From Batillaria attramentaria (lineage: Eukaryota > Mollusca > Gastropoda > Batillariidae), in the NCBI GenBank assembly GCA_018292915.2, contig JACVVK020000014.1:1046001-1110000 (forward strand): a stretch of 64,000 nucleotides of DNA, written 5' to 3'. Made by a program: the position numbers and the translations under genes. The first letter of the stretch is position 1, and each line of letters opens with the position of its first letter. Positions 1-11,240 of the stretch are shown here, in pieces. The notes under the pieces were generated by a model. It did not search any database. It saw nothing but the letters and a program-made list of their open reading frames with translations, and was not told the DNA's origin.

Positions 1-285
1 ATGATTTATGTTTTCTCTGCTTTGATCCAACCATCCCACCTAATCTTGCACCAAATCAGGGAAAAGCCTCCTCGGCGCAGAAATACGGTCAACGGATACA
101 TAGTGCGGCGGACTTGCGCTCTTTCTCCTTCCGCGGCAGTTAATCCGCGAGTAAACAGGCAAGCGGCTCGGAGTGTTTGCGAAGCGCCGAGCCTTGAATA
201 AGATTTAAATCCAATTTAAATTATTCGCCAAATTGAGCGCCAAATGGGCTGGAAATAATGAGTGAGGCCTGACGGAAGCGCGCGA

Positions 286-326
286 GCTCATTTGCATGAC
301 AAATATGACGTCAAGTGCATGCGCAG
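286..326. promoter_or_regulatory. Cluster of promoter-type motifs (octamer, CRE, NRF1-like)
   Basis: Within 41 bp there is an octamer ATTTGCAT (290-297), a full palindromic cAMP-response element TGACGTCA (306-313) and a GCATGCGCA block (317-325) resembling an NRF1 half site. The surrounding 60-320 is CpG-containing and unlike the AT-rich flanks. No exon could be tied to it, so its role is inferred from motif density only. It could equally be chance. Confidence 0.3.
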
Positions 327-783
327 ATGACCGTGGCGCAGGGGGATTTGCAGGAGAGAAAGTTATCCCCCCCCCCCCCCTCTTGTAAAATCCCTCTTCT
401 TTCTGCTGTGCACAAGGACAGTGCCTTTCTTGTTCACACATGGCGTGGCCAAACGAAAGTACACTTGAGAACAGGAGTTCAGACAAAACATTGATATGAG
501 AGTACAAAGTTGTGTACCTCAGGGTTTCATCTACTTCAGACAGATACTTCGATGGACACGTACAAAGTACACACGCTTTCAACCCCTTTGAATTTTTAAT
601 CCTGTGGCAAACTGATTCGAAACATGATATAGATAATTTCAGCGTAATGAACGCTGTATCTATGTTGCCTGAATTTGCGATTTCAATCGGCAAAAAAAAA
701 AAAAAAAAAAAAAACATGGCCGGCTGTGCCGATTTGTGACTTGGTTAAAATACTGAGCTGCTCTGACGGAAGTGCCGATGAGA

Positions 784-912
784 GGGTGGGTGTTTGGGGG
801 TTTAACGTCCTTTTCCACCACATAGGGTGATATCAAAGACGAGGCAACGATGAAAAAGCCAGCACAAGTATTTGGCCCCAGCCGGGATCGAACTCACGAA
901 CCGAGCATTAGC
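784..912 (-). mobile_element. SINE family A, truncated in the tRNA head
   Basis: Reverse-oriented copy. It starts with the GGGTGGGTGTTTGG tail complement, runs through the conserved 3' domain (AACGTCC, GGTGATATCAAAGAC) and ends in the B-box region. The A-box half of the tRNA head is missing, so this is an internally broken copy. Confidence 0.75.
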
Positions 913-1088
913 CGATGAGAAGTTATGTAATGTGTAAACTGAACCAAAATTGTTTGTAGCTGGACAGCAAAGGACGCAGTTTGCTAGGGATTCTTCGTTA
1001 TGATTTGGGGTAGGAAATGGTAATAATGGTAACAAACATTTTTTTTTTTATGACACTGAAAATGGAAAGTTTACGTAGGTCCGGAACG

Positions 1089-1090
<2 letters not shown>

Positions 1091-1126
<36 letters not shown>

Positions 1127-1289
1127 GAAGGGGGCCAGGATATGAGCCGAATGGTAGAAGACTGGACTGACAATGCGCTGGTTGTGAGTTCGAATCCCTG
1201 CTGGAGCCCATCATCTGGATTGTTCCTCCGGTTGCCCCCGTCTTTGATATCACCCTTATTTGGTAGAAAAGGACGTTAAACCCTGAAAC

Positions 1290-1329
<40 letters not shown>
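1091..1329. repeat. Two (CT)n tracts flanking a diverged SINE A
   Basis: CT dinucleotide tracts at 1091-1124 and 1291-1329 bracket a SINE A copy. The second tract is followed by a C-rich run (about 1330-1365). Confidence 0.9.
1143..1290 (+). mobile_element. SINE family A, diverged copy
   Basis: The tRNA-like head (GCCGAATGGTAGA, then GAGTTCGAATCCC) is followed by the shared 3' domain ending GAAAAGGACGTTAAACCC. Substitutions in the anticodon arm and middle mark it as an older copy. Confidence 0.75.
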
Positions 1330-1334
<5 letters not shown>

Positions 1335-2260
1335 CCCTCCCCCTCCCCCTCCCCTCCCCCTTCCCAAAAGTGACACAAGTGACAGGGAAAACATAAGACG
1401 CAACAAGCGACATGCATTTCCTGCCCGCGTCAGGGCTCGGGGAGCCACGTGTTCATCCGTGTTGGGGGTGCAAGTGCTTATCATGCACCGCTATCAAAAT
1501 ATTGTTACGAAGATAAGCTGCTCCTTTCCCCCCTTCTGGCGACGCTACACGTCTAGTGTTCGGTGTTTAAACCAAGGAAATGGCTGTCAATTTGTATGCC
1601 ATTAAATAAAATGCTCTTTTTCCCGCGATACACTTTCCTCTGTCTGTGACGAGGGACGCGGATAAGCTAAACCCCACTAAACTTTTGTCAGATGGTGGAA
1701 CCTGTTACAGCCGGACTGGGTGTGGTAATCAGTTACGGGTGGGGATGGGTCAGGCAGGGATGGTGGGCGGTGAGTGTCTCTCCGCCCTTTGCTAGCATTT
1801 AAATCTAAACTCTGTAAATGTTTCTGTCCTCAGAATTCCAAGAATTCTGTTCAGTGGGACATTTCATGAGCTCCAACTTTTTTCTTTCTTTTTTTTCTTT
1901 TTTTTTTCAACATTCCAAAATCTAGTAGGGCTGACTTCTAGGCGTAACGTGTTCCTATGTATCACGTTTTGTTTTGAACTTTGTTAACTTTCGCTTTCTA
2001 TATTAACTCCTCGTGGCTTCAAATTTGTGAAACTATATTTGGTGGTGGTTGGCTGGTTGGTTGGTTGCCGAGTTGCCGGGTTGCTTTGGTTTACTGGGTA
2101 AGTTATTGACTGGCTGGATTGTCCGCTGGTGCCGGGTTGACTGAAAACGAGGTTAGTTGCTATTACTGAGAGGGTGGGGGGGGGATTTGCTTGTTTTAAA
2201 ATGAACTGCACTGAACTGATAACTTGTGCACAAATTACATTTGACCGATCAAAAAGAAAG

Positions 2261-2263
<3 letters not shown>

Positions 2264-2326
<63 letters not shown>
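2264..2326. repeat. (CT)n microsatellite
   Basis: An uninterrupted CT tract of about 62 bp. Open frames here on either strand are repeat artefacts (poly Ser-Leu or Arg-Glu). Confidence 0.95.
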
Positions 2327-2328
<2 letters not shown>

Positions 2329-2645
2329 GCCTAATACATACATTACTGGCGCAAGAAGGTTTTAATCGGAACCTTCTCAAAACAGTCGAACGTCACTCGT
2401 GTCAGCACGCGTCAGCCAGCGCCCTCTAGGAACCTGTACATCTCAATTCAATTATCTCCCTTCTTAACTACTTTACTTCCCCTGACGTATCCTGAGCGGG
2501 TTCTTTAGCGGGAAAGCAAACCCTCGTGATTTATATTCTTTTATCTTGTCACGCGCAATTTTCCCTTTTTCCGAACAGGCGCGACAAACCGGAAATAGTC
2601 TCCCTTCTTTTCTTTTTTTCCCCCTCCCCCTCAAGGCTGTTCAAG

Positions 2646-2668
2646 ATGGCGACCGACAGACGTCGCCG
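2646..2668 (+). CDS. Possible first coding exon of an unidentified housekeeping-type gene
   Basis: An ATG in a good context (TTCAAGATGGCGACC) opens seven codons (Met-Ala-Thr-Asp-Arg-Arg-Arg) and runs directly into a near-consensus donor, CG|GTAAGTAAG, at 2669. The sequence just upstream fits a TATA-less promoter: an ETS-type ACCGGAAAT near 2588 and a pyrimidine run around 2605-2630. AAGATGGCGAC over the start codon also fits a YY1 site, a layout known from metazoan housekeeping genes. A candidate second exon is 3006-3106 (acceptor CTGACAG, donor ACG|GTAAAA). It stays open in the required frame but encodes an unrecognised, Arg-rich peptide. The product cannot be named, and without transcript data the exon is a proposal. 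Confidence 0.35.
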
Positions 2669-2699
2669 GTAAGTAAGATCTCTTTAGCCTGTGGCCGGT

Positions 2700-2998
2700 G
2701 CTAAAGCCGTATTGTAGAGTTCAGAAGATCACCAATTTAATTCTTAATAATACGATGCCCCAAGCGGGACACGATGGACACACGACCTCTGACGTCAAGC
2801 TGATATCACTTCATAGGCGATATTTGATAGAAGTCTTATGTAAATTTTCGTGTGTATTGTACATTACTTTATCTATTTCTTCATTTGATGTTGCATGTAA
2901 TGTTTGTTTCCTCTGTCCACCATACCCGTCTTTCCCGTTTGGAACAATAAATAAATATTGATTTGATTTGATTTGATTTAATTTGATTTATCCACCGA
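2700..2998 (+). mobile_element. 3' end of a non-LTR retrotransposon or SINE with (TTGAT)n tail
   Basis: The unique sequence ends with GGAACAATAAATAAATATTG and then short TTGAT/TTAAT repeats (about 2958-2990), the usual 3' terminus of jockey/CR1-like elements. No reverse transcriptase motifs are present, so the copy is 5'-truncated. It would lie in the first intron of the gene proposed at 2646. Confidence 0.5.
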
Positions 2999-3005
2999 CT
3001 GACAG

Positions 3006-3754
3006 TTCTTGTGGACGAACTCGTTATCTGGACTGGAGCATCAGACGACACAGGAACAATTTCAACAATGGAAAGCCCTGTTCGTTGTTGGAAAGAGTGA
3101 TGAACGGTAAAATTTTAATTAAGAACCAAACAAAGAAATCTTAAAAATCAAAATCATTTCAATCATGCTCTGCAGAGCCAAAGTTAAGTAATGTCAGCCT
3201 TTACCCATCAAAACTCGTGATGAGCCACGCATCCAAAGGTTTTGTTCACAAATTTCCCAGACACACACTTTTACGTGCAAACAAAGCAACAACAAAACAA
3301 ACCAAAAACATTCACCCCGTAAAGGGTGCACGGCCTAATTGATTCAAACGGGCAAAGGGACACCACTTAGCAAATCAAGTCCGAGAACTTTTGCACAGAT
3401 GGTTCCTCGAGGATGGCAGGAAGAAGCGTCTGACGCCGGATTTTGATTCTCTCCCCTCCCGTGCAGAAAAAGCCCAATGTTTTACTCATTTAGGCATAAA
3501 AACTATCATCCGTGGTAACGACTCGACATGAGGCCAAGACGCCACCCAAGTTGGGAGGTGAAAAGCGTTGGTGGCGGGGGCGTAGGGAAGGGGGGTAGGG
3601 GTGAGGGTGAGGGGTGGACGCGGGGTGGAGGAAATCGCGAATATGGCATGATTGTTTGTCCAGCGAGAGAGGGGGGAGTAAGGAGGATAATGAGACATGA
3701 AAATAAGCTTGTGGGGAGATGACACGTAGGGGTAAGCCGGACCTCCGGATCTCC
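3006..3754. other. Mostly non-repetitive stretch
   Basis: Apart from the possible small exon at 3006-3106, no gene, RNA or transposon was recognised. A G-rich segment lies around 3565-3630. Confidence 0.5.
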
Positions 3755-3755
3755 G

Positions 3756-3819
<64 letters not shown>

Positions 3820-3848
3820 CTCTCTCTCTCTCTCTCTCTCTCTCTCTG

Positions 3849-3901
<53 letters not shown>

Positions 3902-3937
3902 TGTTGGGGTTTTGCTTTTGTTTTTTTGCTGTCCCAG

Positions 3938-4002
<65 letters not shown>

Positions 4003-4089
4003 TAGCTAGCAAGGACAAGGTATAAGATAGGCCCGGTCTTGCCAGCTAATCTTTGATCTTTGGGAAAAAACTATTGAAAAATTTCATTT

Positions 4090-4157
<68 letters not shown>
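3755..4157. repeat. Compound CT/CA/GT microsatellite block
   Basis: Consecutive tracts are CT (3757-3781), CA (3781-3816), CT (3820-3847), GT (3850-3898), GT (3942-4000), then C/CT/CA (4090-4157). The switch from CA to GT on one strand makes the block self-complementary and able to fold. Confidence 0.95.
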
Positions 4158-4159
<2 letters not shown>

Positions 4160-5565
4160 CAGCGAACAAAAAAAGGTCTGGCACCTCAGGTCCCAATTAA
4201 GCTGTAGGGCAATTACCCACTTCCTGACGACTGCCATTTCCCTCCGGGAGAGATCAAGTGGTAAGGTATCAGACATGCCGCGGAACCCCAACGCTTACCA
4301 GGAAGCTAAACCTATATAGATTCTCCATACACACACAAAAACATTTCGTGGGGGGCGGGGATGAAAATGATGAAGCCCAATATCCTACACCTTACCATCC
4401 GCACGGTGGGTACTCAAGACGGCCGGAGTATTTCCGGTGCTGCAACTCAGGTCAGAACTGAACCCGAGTATTCCATCTCAAAACTGAGGTGCCTTGCGTG
4501 CTGTGTAAACGGAGAGCACGTGATTCTTCGGTGAACTTAGCTTACCTGGTCCATCCAATTCATTTGCGACAGACTCCAGTCAAATTCCCCGGCACATTGT
4601 TCACGGTTGGAAAATGTCTATCCGTGGCATCTCCTCTCTGCTGCAACAAAGCGCATCATAAAAGTTGACAGTAGTGACCAGAAATCAATCCTCAGACATT
4701 ATTCTTTTTCAAGTCAAAGTAAATCCAAGACGCGATGCAGTACCATAACCTTAAACAGAGAAAGTTATATGCCGACCAGGCGCCATTGTTGTTATGACTA
4801 GTCAGAATGACATCCTCTCAAGCAGCCATTTGTAATTGTCTGTGTAAGATGTCTTGGAGACGCCAGTGACGATTTACTGTCGACCTGTGCAAGGTGGCCA
4901 TGTCAAGGTAGGGCCTTTTAGTTGTAACCGTTTAGATTTCATCCAAAAATGACCCCGAACCGACACTCGGTCAGAAACTTTGCCACTCCAAACACAAAAT
5001 ACGAGCCTGGGAATTTGACTGGAGCCTAGCGAGAGCCGATCAAATCAGTGAACTGGGCTAGGAGTTTACCACATAGAGATCCATAGTATTTCCCTACACA
5101 ACAATGATAGCTATGACAATACTTTGCTATAGCCTCACTGTTCTGGACTGAGTCAGTCAACATTGACAACAGCCTTCACGCGATGTGTCAGTGGTGCTGG
5201 CTGGGGAGTGAATCTCGTGAAGTTGTACCCGCAGCATCTCCCCGCCGTTTTGGCTAGCCCCCGTGACCATCCGGACTGAGCCGCTGCCGCGAGATCTGGC
5301 GCTGCCGGGTGCTGCACGTGCAGTGCCGGAGTTGTGCGCGTGGGGAGCGTGGTTCCTCCTCCCTGTTCTGATCAAAGCCCGGGTGAGGGCGCTACAGGTT
5401 TTGATGTGCCAACAGTGGCTGCCGACACTGCCCCGGCTTTGATCCCCCTCGAGAGGAGGGAAGGTGTCGTCTTCATGCTTATTTACTACCTTATTTCTCC
5501 TGCCTCCTTTGTAGTTTAATTATCGGGCTTTTATTTTGGGTGTTAGAGTTGAGCCGGGGTGCTAT
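4160..5565. other. Non-coding stretch with nothing recognised
   Basis: Mixed-composition sequence. Short open frames occur on both strands but none shows a recognisable domain, splice structure or codon pattern. A GC-rich patch lies at about 5220-5460. Confidence 0.5.
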
Positions 5566-5566
5566 G

Positions 5567-5597
<31 letters not shown>

Positions 5598-5599
<2 letters not shown>

Positions 5600-5808
5600 G
5601 GAGCCGGGGTGGCCGAATAGCAGAGCGCTGGACTTCTAATGCTCGGGCCGTGAGTTCGTATCCCGGCTGGAGCCAAATATTTGTGCTGGCTTTTTCACCG
5701 TTGCCCCGTCTTTGACTGATATCACCCGTCACAGCATCGGCCGGGATTCGAACGCACGACCCTAGTATTGAAAGTCCAACGCTCTACCATTCGGCTATCC
5801 CGGCTCCA
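5598..5808. mobile_element. Two SINE A copies in inverted orientation
   Basis: A plus-strand copy (5598-5730) starts at GGGGAGCCGGGG and stops at ATCACCCGTC. It abuts a minus-strand head-only fragment (5731-5808) carrying the B box (GGGATTCGAAC complement) and A box. The two tRNA-like heads can pair with each other. Confidence 0.8.
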
Positions 5809-6475
5809 CTTCCGGTGGTGCTACTGTTGTTATAGAACACTTTGATACACCGTGACCCCGTCAGTGAGGACGCTCAGCAGACTTAAACTGAACCTGTTAC
5901 ACGCATCCGGTATTTCGTGTGCCAGGTATGGCGTACTATATAGACTAGAGGTGTGATATTCGCCGATATATACCGATCCTTACCTAAAGGTGTGATGCTT
6001 TTTGTATATGAAACTGTTTATGGGCACGTGCTGAGTGCGAAACTCTGCCACTTCCTACAGCACGTCCAGCACGCCCCGCCGCAGACCCGCTGCCACACCG
6101 CTACCAGCACAAACAGCGACCAGGGGGAGGTGTTTATACTCGCCGATCCCAACGCGTCTACCTTGTGTCAGACAACCGATATCGAACCAACGGGACGACC
6201 AGCGATGTATGTGCTGTTGTTTGACAGCGCTGTCACTTCCACCTCCCGCTGTTAAATGTTACTTTATTCGACTTTTTATCTTTCTTTTTTTTTTTTCTTT
6301 TTTGCAGTTTCACTTTTTTTTGTTTTACAGAACAGATTGCCAGTGGACAGAAGGTTCTCTGTTTTTACAGATGTGTTTGCTTCTGTTGGAAAACGCCACG
6401 CTTTGATACACCCTTGTGAGCAGAAAAGCGGCATATTATTAGTTCAGTTCCATGTGTACGTCTGTTTCACTTTAG

Positions 6476-6655
6476 GGGGAGCAGGGGTGGCCGAACGCCG
6501 GGTAGAGCGTTGGACTTCTAATGCTCGGGTCGTGAGTTCTTATCCCGGCTGGGGCCAAATATTTGTGCTGGCTTTTCCATCGTTGCCCCGTCTTTGATAT
6601 CACCCGTATGTGGTGGAAAAGGACGTTAAACCCCCGAACACCCACCCACCCACCC
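6476..6655 (+). mobile_element. SINE family A, near full length
   Basis: The head GGTGGCCGAA...TAGAGCGTTGGACTTCTAA contains a 7-nt anticodon loop CTTCTAA, giving anticodon TCT and therefore an Arg-type tRNA ancestry. The 3' domain (GTCTTTGATATCACCC, GTGGTGGAAAAGGACGTTAA) and a CACC-rich tail follow. Five bases inserted in the D arm distinguish this copy. Confidence 0.85.
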
Positions 6656-6891
6656 GCTTTACCTTAGTAATTATACACTTAAGTTTTGTCCTCAGTCGTA
6701 ACAAAAATGACCGGCGACAGGAGATTACCCGTTTAGTCAAAAGCACAAATGAAGGAGAGATTAAACTGAAAATGATAAAGAGAATGTCAGTTTGCCACAA
6801 ACACAGAGATTTGTCATACCAGTAGTGCTCCAAATCTATTGTTATAGCAGATGTAACGTAAGTCATGCATTTTCGCGTCTCCGTCTCGGGC

Positions 6892-7070
6892 AGGGTGGGT
6901 GGGGTGGGTGCTTTGGGGGTTTAACGTCCTTTTCCACCACATACGGGTGATATCAAAGACGGGGCAACGATGAAAAAGCCAGCACAAATATTTGGCCCCA
7001 GCCGGGATACGAACTCACGACCCGAGCATTCCAAGTCCAGCGCTCTACTATTCGGCCACCCCGGCTCCCC
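6892..7070 (-). mobile_element. SINE family A, near full length, inverted relative to the previous copy
   Basis: Complete reverse copy from the GGGTGGG tail complement to CCGGCTCCCC. With the copy at 6476-6655 it forms an inverted pair about 240 bp apart. Confidence 0.85.
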
Positions 7071-7263
7071 TGCAGACTCTCCGAAAACCTCATGAATGCA
7101 TGTTTTCTTTTGTTTCGCTCGGCCACTTGCTTGGTTAGTTAGCTGTGTGTTATTATTGTTGTTTTGTTGTTGTTGTTGTTGTTGTTATTCTTGTTGTTCT
7201 TGTTGTCGGTTGCCAACCAGCTTTGTCTGCTCTAGGACTGAGGTCTTTAAGTCGCCTAGGTCC

Positions 7264-8587
7264 AAACTCACTCGAAGGTGGGTGGGTGTTTGAAGATTTA
7301 ACGTCTTTTCTTCCGCCACATAAGGGTGATATCAAAGACGGAACAAGGACAAACTCACTCGAAGGTGGGTGGGTCTTTGAAGATTTAACGTCTTTTCTTC
7401 CGCCACATAAGGGTGATATCAAAGACGGAACAAGGACAAACTCACTCGAAGGTGGGTGGGTGTTTGAAGATTTAACGTCTTTTCTTCCGCCACATAAGGG
7501 TGATATCAAAGACGGAACAAGGACAAACTCACTCGAAGGTGGGTGGACGTGGGTGTTTGAAGATTTAACGTCTTTTCTTCCGCCACATAAGGGTGATATC
7601 AAAGACGGAACAAGGACAAACTCACTCGAAGGTGGGTGGGTGTTTGAAGATTTAACGTCTTTTCTTCCGCCACATAAGGGTGATATCAAAGACGGAACAA
7701 GGACAAACTCACTCGAAGGTGGGTGGGTGTTTGAAGATTTAACGTCTTTTCTTCCGCCACATAAGGGTGATATCAAAGACGGAACAAGGACAAACTCACT
7801 CGAAGGTGGGTGGGTGTTTGAAGATTTAACGTCTTTTCTTCCGCCACATAAGGGTGATATCAAAGACGGAACAAGGACAAACTCACTCGAAGGTGGGTGG
7901 GTGTTTGAAGATTTAACGTCTTTTCTTCCGCCACATAAGGGTGATATCAAAGACGGAACAAGGACAAACTCACTCGAAGGTGGGTGGGTGTTTGAAGATT
8001 TAACGTCTTTTCTTCCGCCACATAAGGGTGATATCAAAGACGGAACAAGGACAAACTCACTCGAAGGTGGGTGGGTGTTTGAAGATTTAACGTCTTTTCT
8101 TCCGCCACATAAGGGTGATATCAAAGACGGAATAAGGACAAACTCACTCGAAGGTGGGTGGGTGTTTGAAGATTTAACGTCTTTTCTTCCGCCACATAAG
8201 GGTGATATCAAAGACGGAACAAGGACAAACTCACTCGAAGGTGGGTGGGTCTTTGAAGATTTAACGTCTTTTCTTCCGCCACATAAGGGTGATATCAAAG
8301 ACGGAATAAGGACAAACTCACTCGAAGGTGGGTGGGTGTTTGAAGATTTAACGTCTTTTCTTCCGCCACATAAGGGTGATATCAAAGACGGAACAAGGAC
8401 AAACTCACTCGAAGGTGGGTGGGTGTTTGAAGATTTAACGTCTTTTCTTCCGCCACATAAGGGTGATATCAAAGACGGAACAAGGACAAACTCACTCGAA
8501 GGTGGGTGGGTGTTTGAAGATTTAACGTCTTTTCTTCCGCCACATAAGGGTGATATCAAAGACGGAACAAGGACAAACTCACTCGAA
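7264..8587. repeat. 87-bp satellite, 15 near-identical copies, derived from the SINE A 3' domain
   Basis: Each unit begins AAACTCACTCGAAGG, contains GTGGGTGGGTGTTTGAAG and the reverse complement of the SINE A 3' domain (AACGTC, CCACATAAGGGTGATATC), and ends GACGGAACAAGG. Copies differ by only a few substitutions (GTG/GTC in the W-V codons, ACA/ATA near the end) plus one 6-bp insertion in copy 4, so amplification or homogenisation is recent. Because 87 is divisible by three and the unit has no stop in one frame of each strand, long repetitive frames arise on both strands (566 codons plus, 468 minus). These are by-products rather than evidence of a protein. Confidence 0.95.
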
Positions 8588-8596
8588 CTTCGCCGA

Positions 8597-8700
8597 GGAA
8601 ATAATAATGATAATAATAAATTGCTTTTATATAGCCCAGTATCCCATCAGACCGTGCTGGCTCAGAGCGCTCTACAATTACAACTACACACACACGGAGA
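8597..8700 (-). mobile_element. 3' tail of a LINE/SINE ending in (ATT)n-type repeats
   Basis: Read on the minus strand, a GAGCGCTCTGAGCC stretch leads to GGGCTATATAAAAGC and then TTATTATTATC repeats. This is the common CR1-like tail form also seen near 57380-57456. Confidence 0.5.
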
Positions 8701-8800
8701 ACCACACACACACACACACACACACATCACTTTCATAACATACAGCTGGGATCTCGATAAAATGAGCTGGGGGGTTGGGGGGGAGTATTTACAGATGGAT

Positions 8801-8845
8801 AGAGTTGCGCAAGCAACAAAGACCATTTCGCAGCTAATTAACTAA
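8801..8845 (-). mobile_element. Short repeat family E (GCGGCGTTAAGCCC type tail)
   Basis: TTGCGCAAGCAACAAAG...TTCGCAGCTAATTAAC matches, in reverse, the segments at 18473-18525, 26107-26166 and 42725-42784. It is the degraded end of an unnamed element ending in (CTAA)n or similar. Confidence 0.5.
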
Positions 8846-8849
8846 GAGT

Positions 8850-9790
8850 CTTACTACGAGGGAGAGAAGGCTGACTGGAAGAAGTGTTGTTTTTGTTTTT
8901 TGCTTTTAATAAATAAACAGCCCTGAACACTGGGCACAGATTCCGAACCACGAGCTACCTACACACATTCTTAGTCAAACGACTTCATGACTCACACACA
9001 GGAACACCATGACACGATCCGAAGGAAGGTCGTACGTCAATAAGGGGTGCGCAGACTGAGAGGCAAAGCCGGTTAAAACTTGAGAAAAAAAAAAACTGTG
9101 TCAATAACGTCGCAAATACAGGAAGTCAGCCCACTTAGCAAGCGCACACAATGTTGCTGTACTTGTGTAGGCACATCCCGGTCGGAGCGAAATTCGCCTG
9201 GAAGACTGGCTTAATGAGGAAGGATATATCCTTACACATCGCTCCTGATCAAGAGGTCTACCTTGCTTTCAACTCCGGGGATAATGCGCCAGCGTCGCCT
9301 TGATTAAGAAACGCTCTTCTCCTCGACCCTGGAAACTGTGCGCAAATTATCATTTTAGCTTTGTTGACCCAGCTTCTTCATTCAAGCAGTTCCTGTTGCT
9401 TGTCTAAACATGCCTGGTCGCTTTTACTACTCCATACGACAGGTGGCGGGGTTAAAAAAAAATTGCGGCAGCTTAAAAGGGGGGACTACTCTCAGCGTAG
9501 ATGTTTAGCATGCCAAGCAACAGGAAATATCGCCGGGTCTCGATTCTCTCCTCTTTATTTTTAGTTTTTTCGGTGAGGAGGTGGGCTCGTGGGCACTTTT
9601 GATGCGTTAATAACGATGCTTTCCGATCCTGATGTGGTGCAAATGGCACGGATTAAATGCTCGCAGAGTTGTGAGGTGGGGAGTGAGGGGCGGGACTGGT
9701 GGTAGGGTGAAGGGGGTGTGACAGAGTGTCGAGATTAAGGGGAGGTGAAAGTAACAGGAGACACGCCGAGGCACGTGACATGAATTTAGA
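8850..9790. other. Non-coding stretch with nothing recognised
   Basis: No domain-bearing frame, transposon or RNA was recognised between the family E fragment and the CT tract at about 9800. Confidence 0.5.
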
Positions 9791-9797
9791 GCCCAGG

Positions 9798-9806
9798 AAT
9801 CTCTCT

Positions 9807-9846
<40 letters not shown>

Positions 9847-9940
9847 CGACTGAGTTGGTGTGAGTTCGATTCCGACTGGAGAACTGTGCTGCCCTGCCGT
9901 TGGTATCACGCGGCATAGATGGAGAAAGATAACGTTACGC
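9798..9940 (+). mobile_element. (CT)n tract followed by a degenerate tRNA-derived SINE head
   Basis: The CT tract (9798-9842) is followed by TGTGAGTTCGATTCCGACTGG, a B-box-like segment, and a remnant with TATCACGCGG. Only a heavily decayed relationship to SINE A is visible. Confidence 0.4.
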
Positions 9941-10517
9941 CGCCTCCAACAACTAACCAATCCGCCGCTGTCTTAGTACTAGTACACTGAGAGAGAGAGA
10001 GAGAGAGAGAGAGCTCAGACATGAGAGCGAGAGAGAGCTCAGAGATGAGCCTGGAATATTTAATTTGTCCCACCAGGAAAAACTTGTTCATTTTTGACAC
10101 CCGGGAATATAAAAAAAAAAAATAGTGAGGCCGTTTAAGCTGAGGGAGTCAAAGTTTACCTCGAATCGGGTAGGACTCGGGTCAATTGCGCTTATACTAC
10201 ATTATCTGTAAGTCTAACCCTGACAGTGACGTAGGAGAAACCTTACGTCATGCCCGCCGTCATGCCTTGACGATGCTTCGTAGTATCCGGGTCGCTTTTA
10301 ACCCGGGGTTGGTTAAATGTAAATGCACCGAGCCGGGTTCAACGCGGTAAAGCTGGCAAGCGTAAACAGCCTCGGTATTAGGTATTGGTAAGAACAATTC
10401 CTAGACACCAACAAATCACAGTGACGTTGCCGAACAGAGAGAGACGGGGGGCGGGGGGGGGGGGGAGAGAGAGAGAGAGAGAGAACGGAAATCAGGAAAA
10501 TCAAGAGGTCGCACTCG

Positions 10518-10675
10518 GGTAGCCGGGATAGCCGAATGGTAGAGTGTTGGATTCTCAATGCTCGGGTCGTGACTGGGGCTCAGTACTTGTGCGGCCTTTT
10601 TCTTATAGCCCCGTCTTTGATATCACCCTTACGTGGTAGAAAAGGACGTTAATTCCCAAACACCCACCCCCACCC
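10518..10675 (+). mobile_element. SINE family A with B-box deletion
   Basis: The head AGCCGGGATAGCCGAATGGT is intact, but GTCGTGA jumps directly to CTGGGGC, removing the B box. The 3' domain and CACCC tail remain. Such a copy could not be transcribed efficiently by Pol III. Confidence 0.8.
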
Positions 10676-10999
10676 AACCTAAATCTTGTCTCTTCCTTTG
10701 GCTGTGCACTGCCGGTTTGCGGGCGGTGCAAGACTGACTTGGGTCCAAACATTTTGTTCGCCTTGATCCCCATTACGTTTTGTGGTTTAAACACTTTCGT
10801 TGCAAACAAAACCACAAACTAGGCAAAGCCGGGGTAAAATTAATGAAACCGACCACCCAGAGGCACAGACGTCTTGACAGCCCCTAAACACGTGGTTTTA
10901 ATGTTTCAGCCCTTATTCTGTTTACTTTGTAGGGACCTTACTGAATCTGTAGATTGAGCCAAGTTACGTGTGCACACAATTTGTCGCCATAAAGCTTAC

Positions 11000-11205
11000 C
11001 GTTTCAGTTTCTGTCTTTCTGTCTTTTTTCTGTCTTTCTGTCTTCCTTTCTGTCTTTCTTTCTGTCTTTCCGTGTCTGTCTTTTTGTCTGTCTTTTTGTC
11101 TGTCTGTCTGTCTTTTTGTCTGTCTGTCTGTCGCTCTGTCTTTCTGTCTGCCTTTCTGTCTGCCTTTCTGTCTTTCTGTCTGTCTTTCTTTCTTTCTTTC
11201 TTTCG
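11000..11205. repeat. (TCTG/TTTC)n degenerate pyrimidine-rich repeat
   Basis: Interspersed TCTG, TCTT and TTTC tetramers without fixed order. Open frames on both strands are repeat artefacts. Confidence 0.9.
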
Positions 11206-11240
11206 CAGGACTAACTGTTTAAACACGCTTAAAACACGCT

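Noticed and set aside
6476..6560. tRNA-Arg(UCU) gene
   Set aside because: The tRNA-like heads have degraded stems, lack a proper acceptor stem, and continue into the SINE 3' domain in more than 20 places; they are SINEs.
7145..8845. 566-codon plus-strand frame (and 468-codon minus-strand frame) with a 29-residue repeat
   Set aside because: It is the 87-bp satellite read in a stop-free frame. Both strands are open, the unit is SINE-derived, and the frame continues from a GTT repeat into unrelated sequence.
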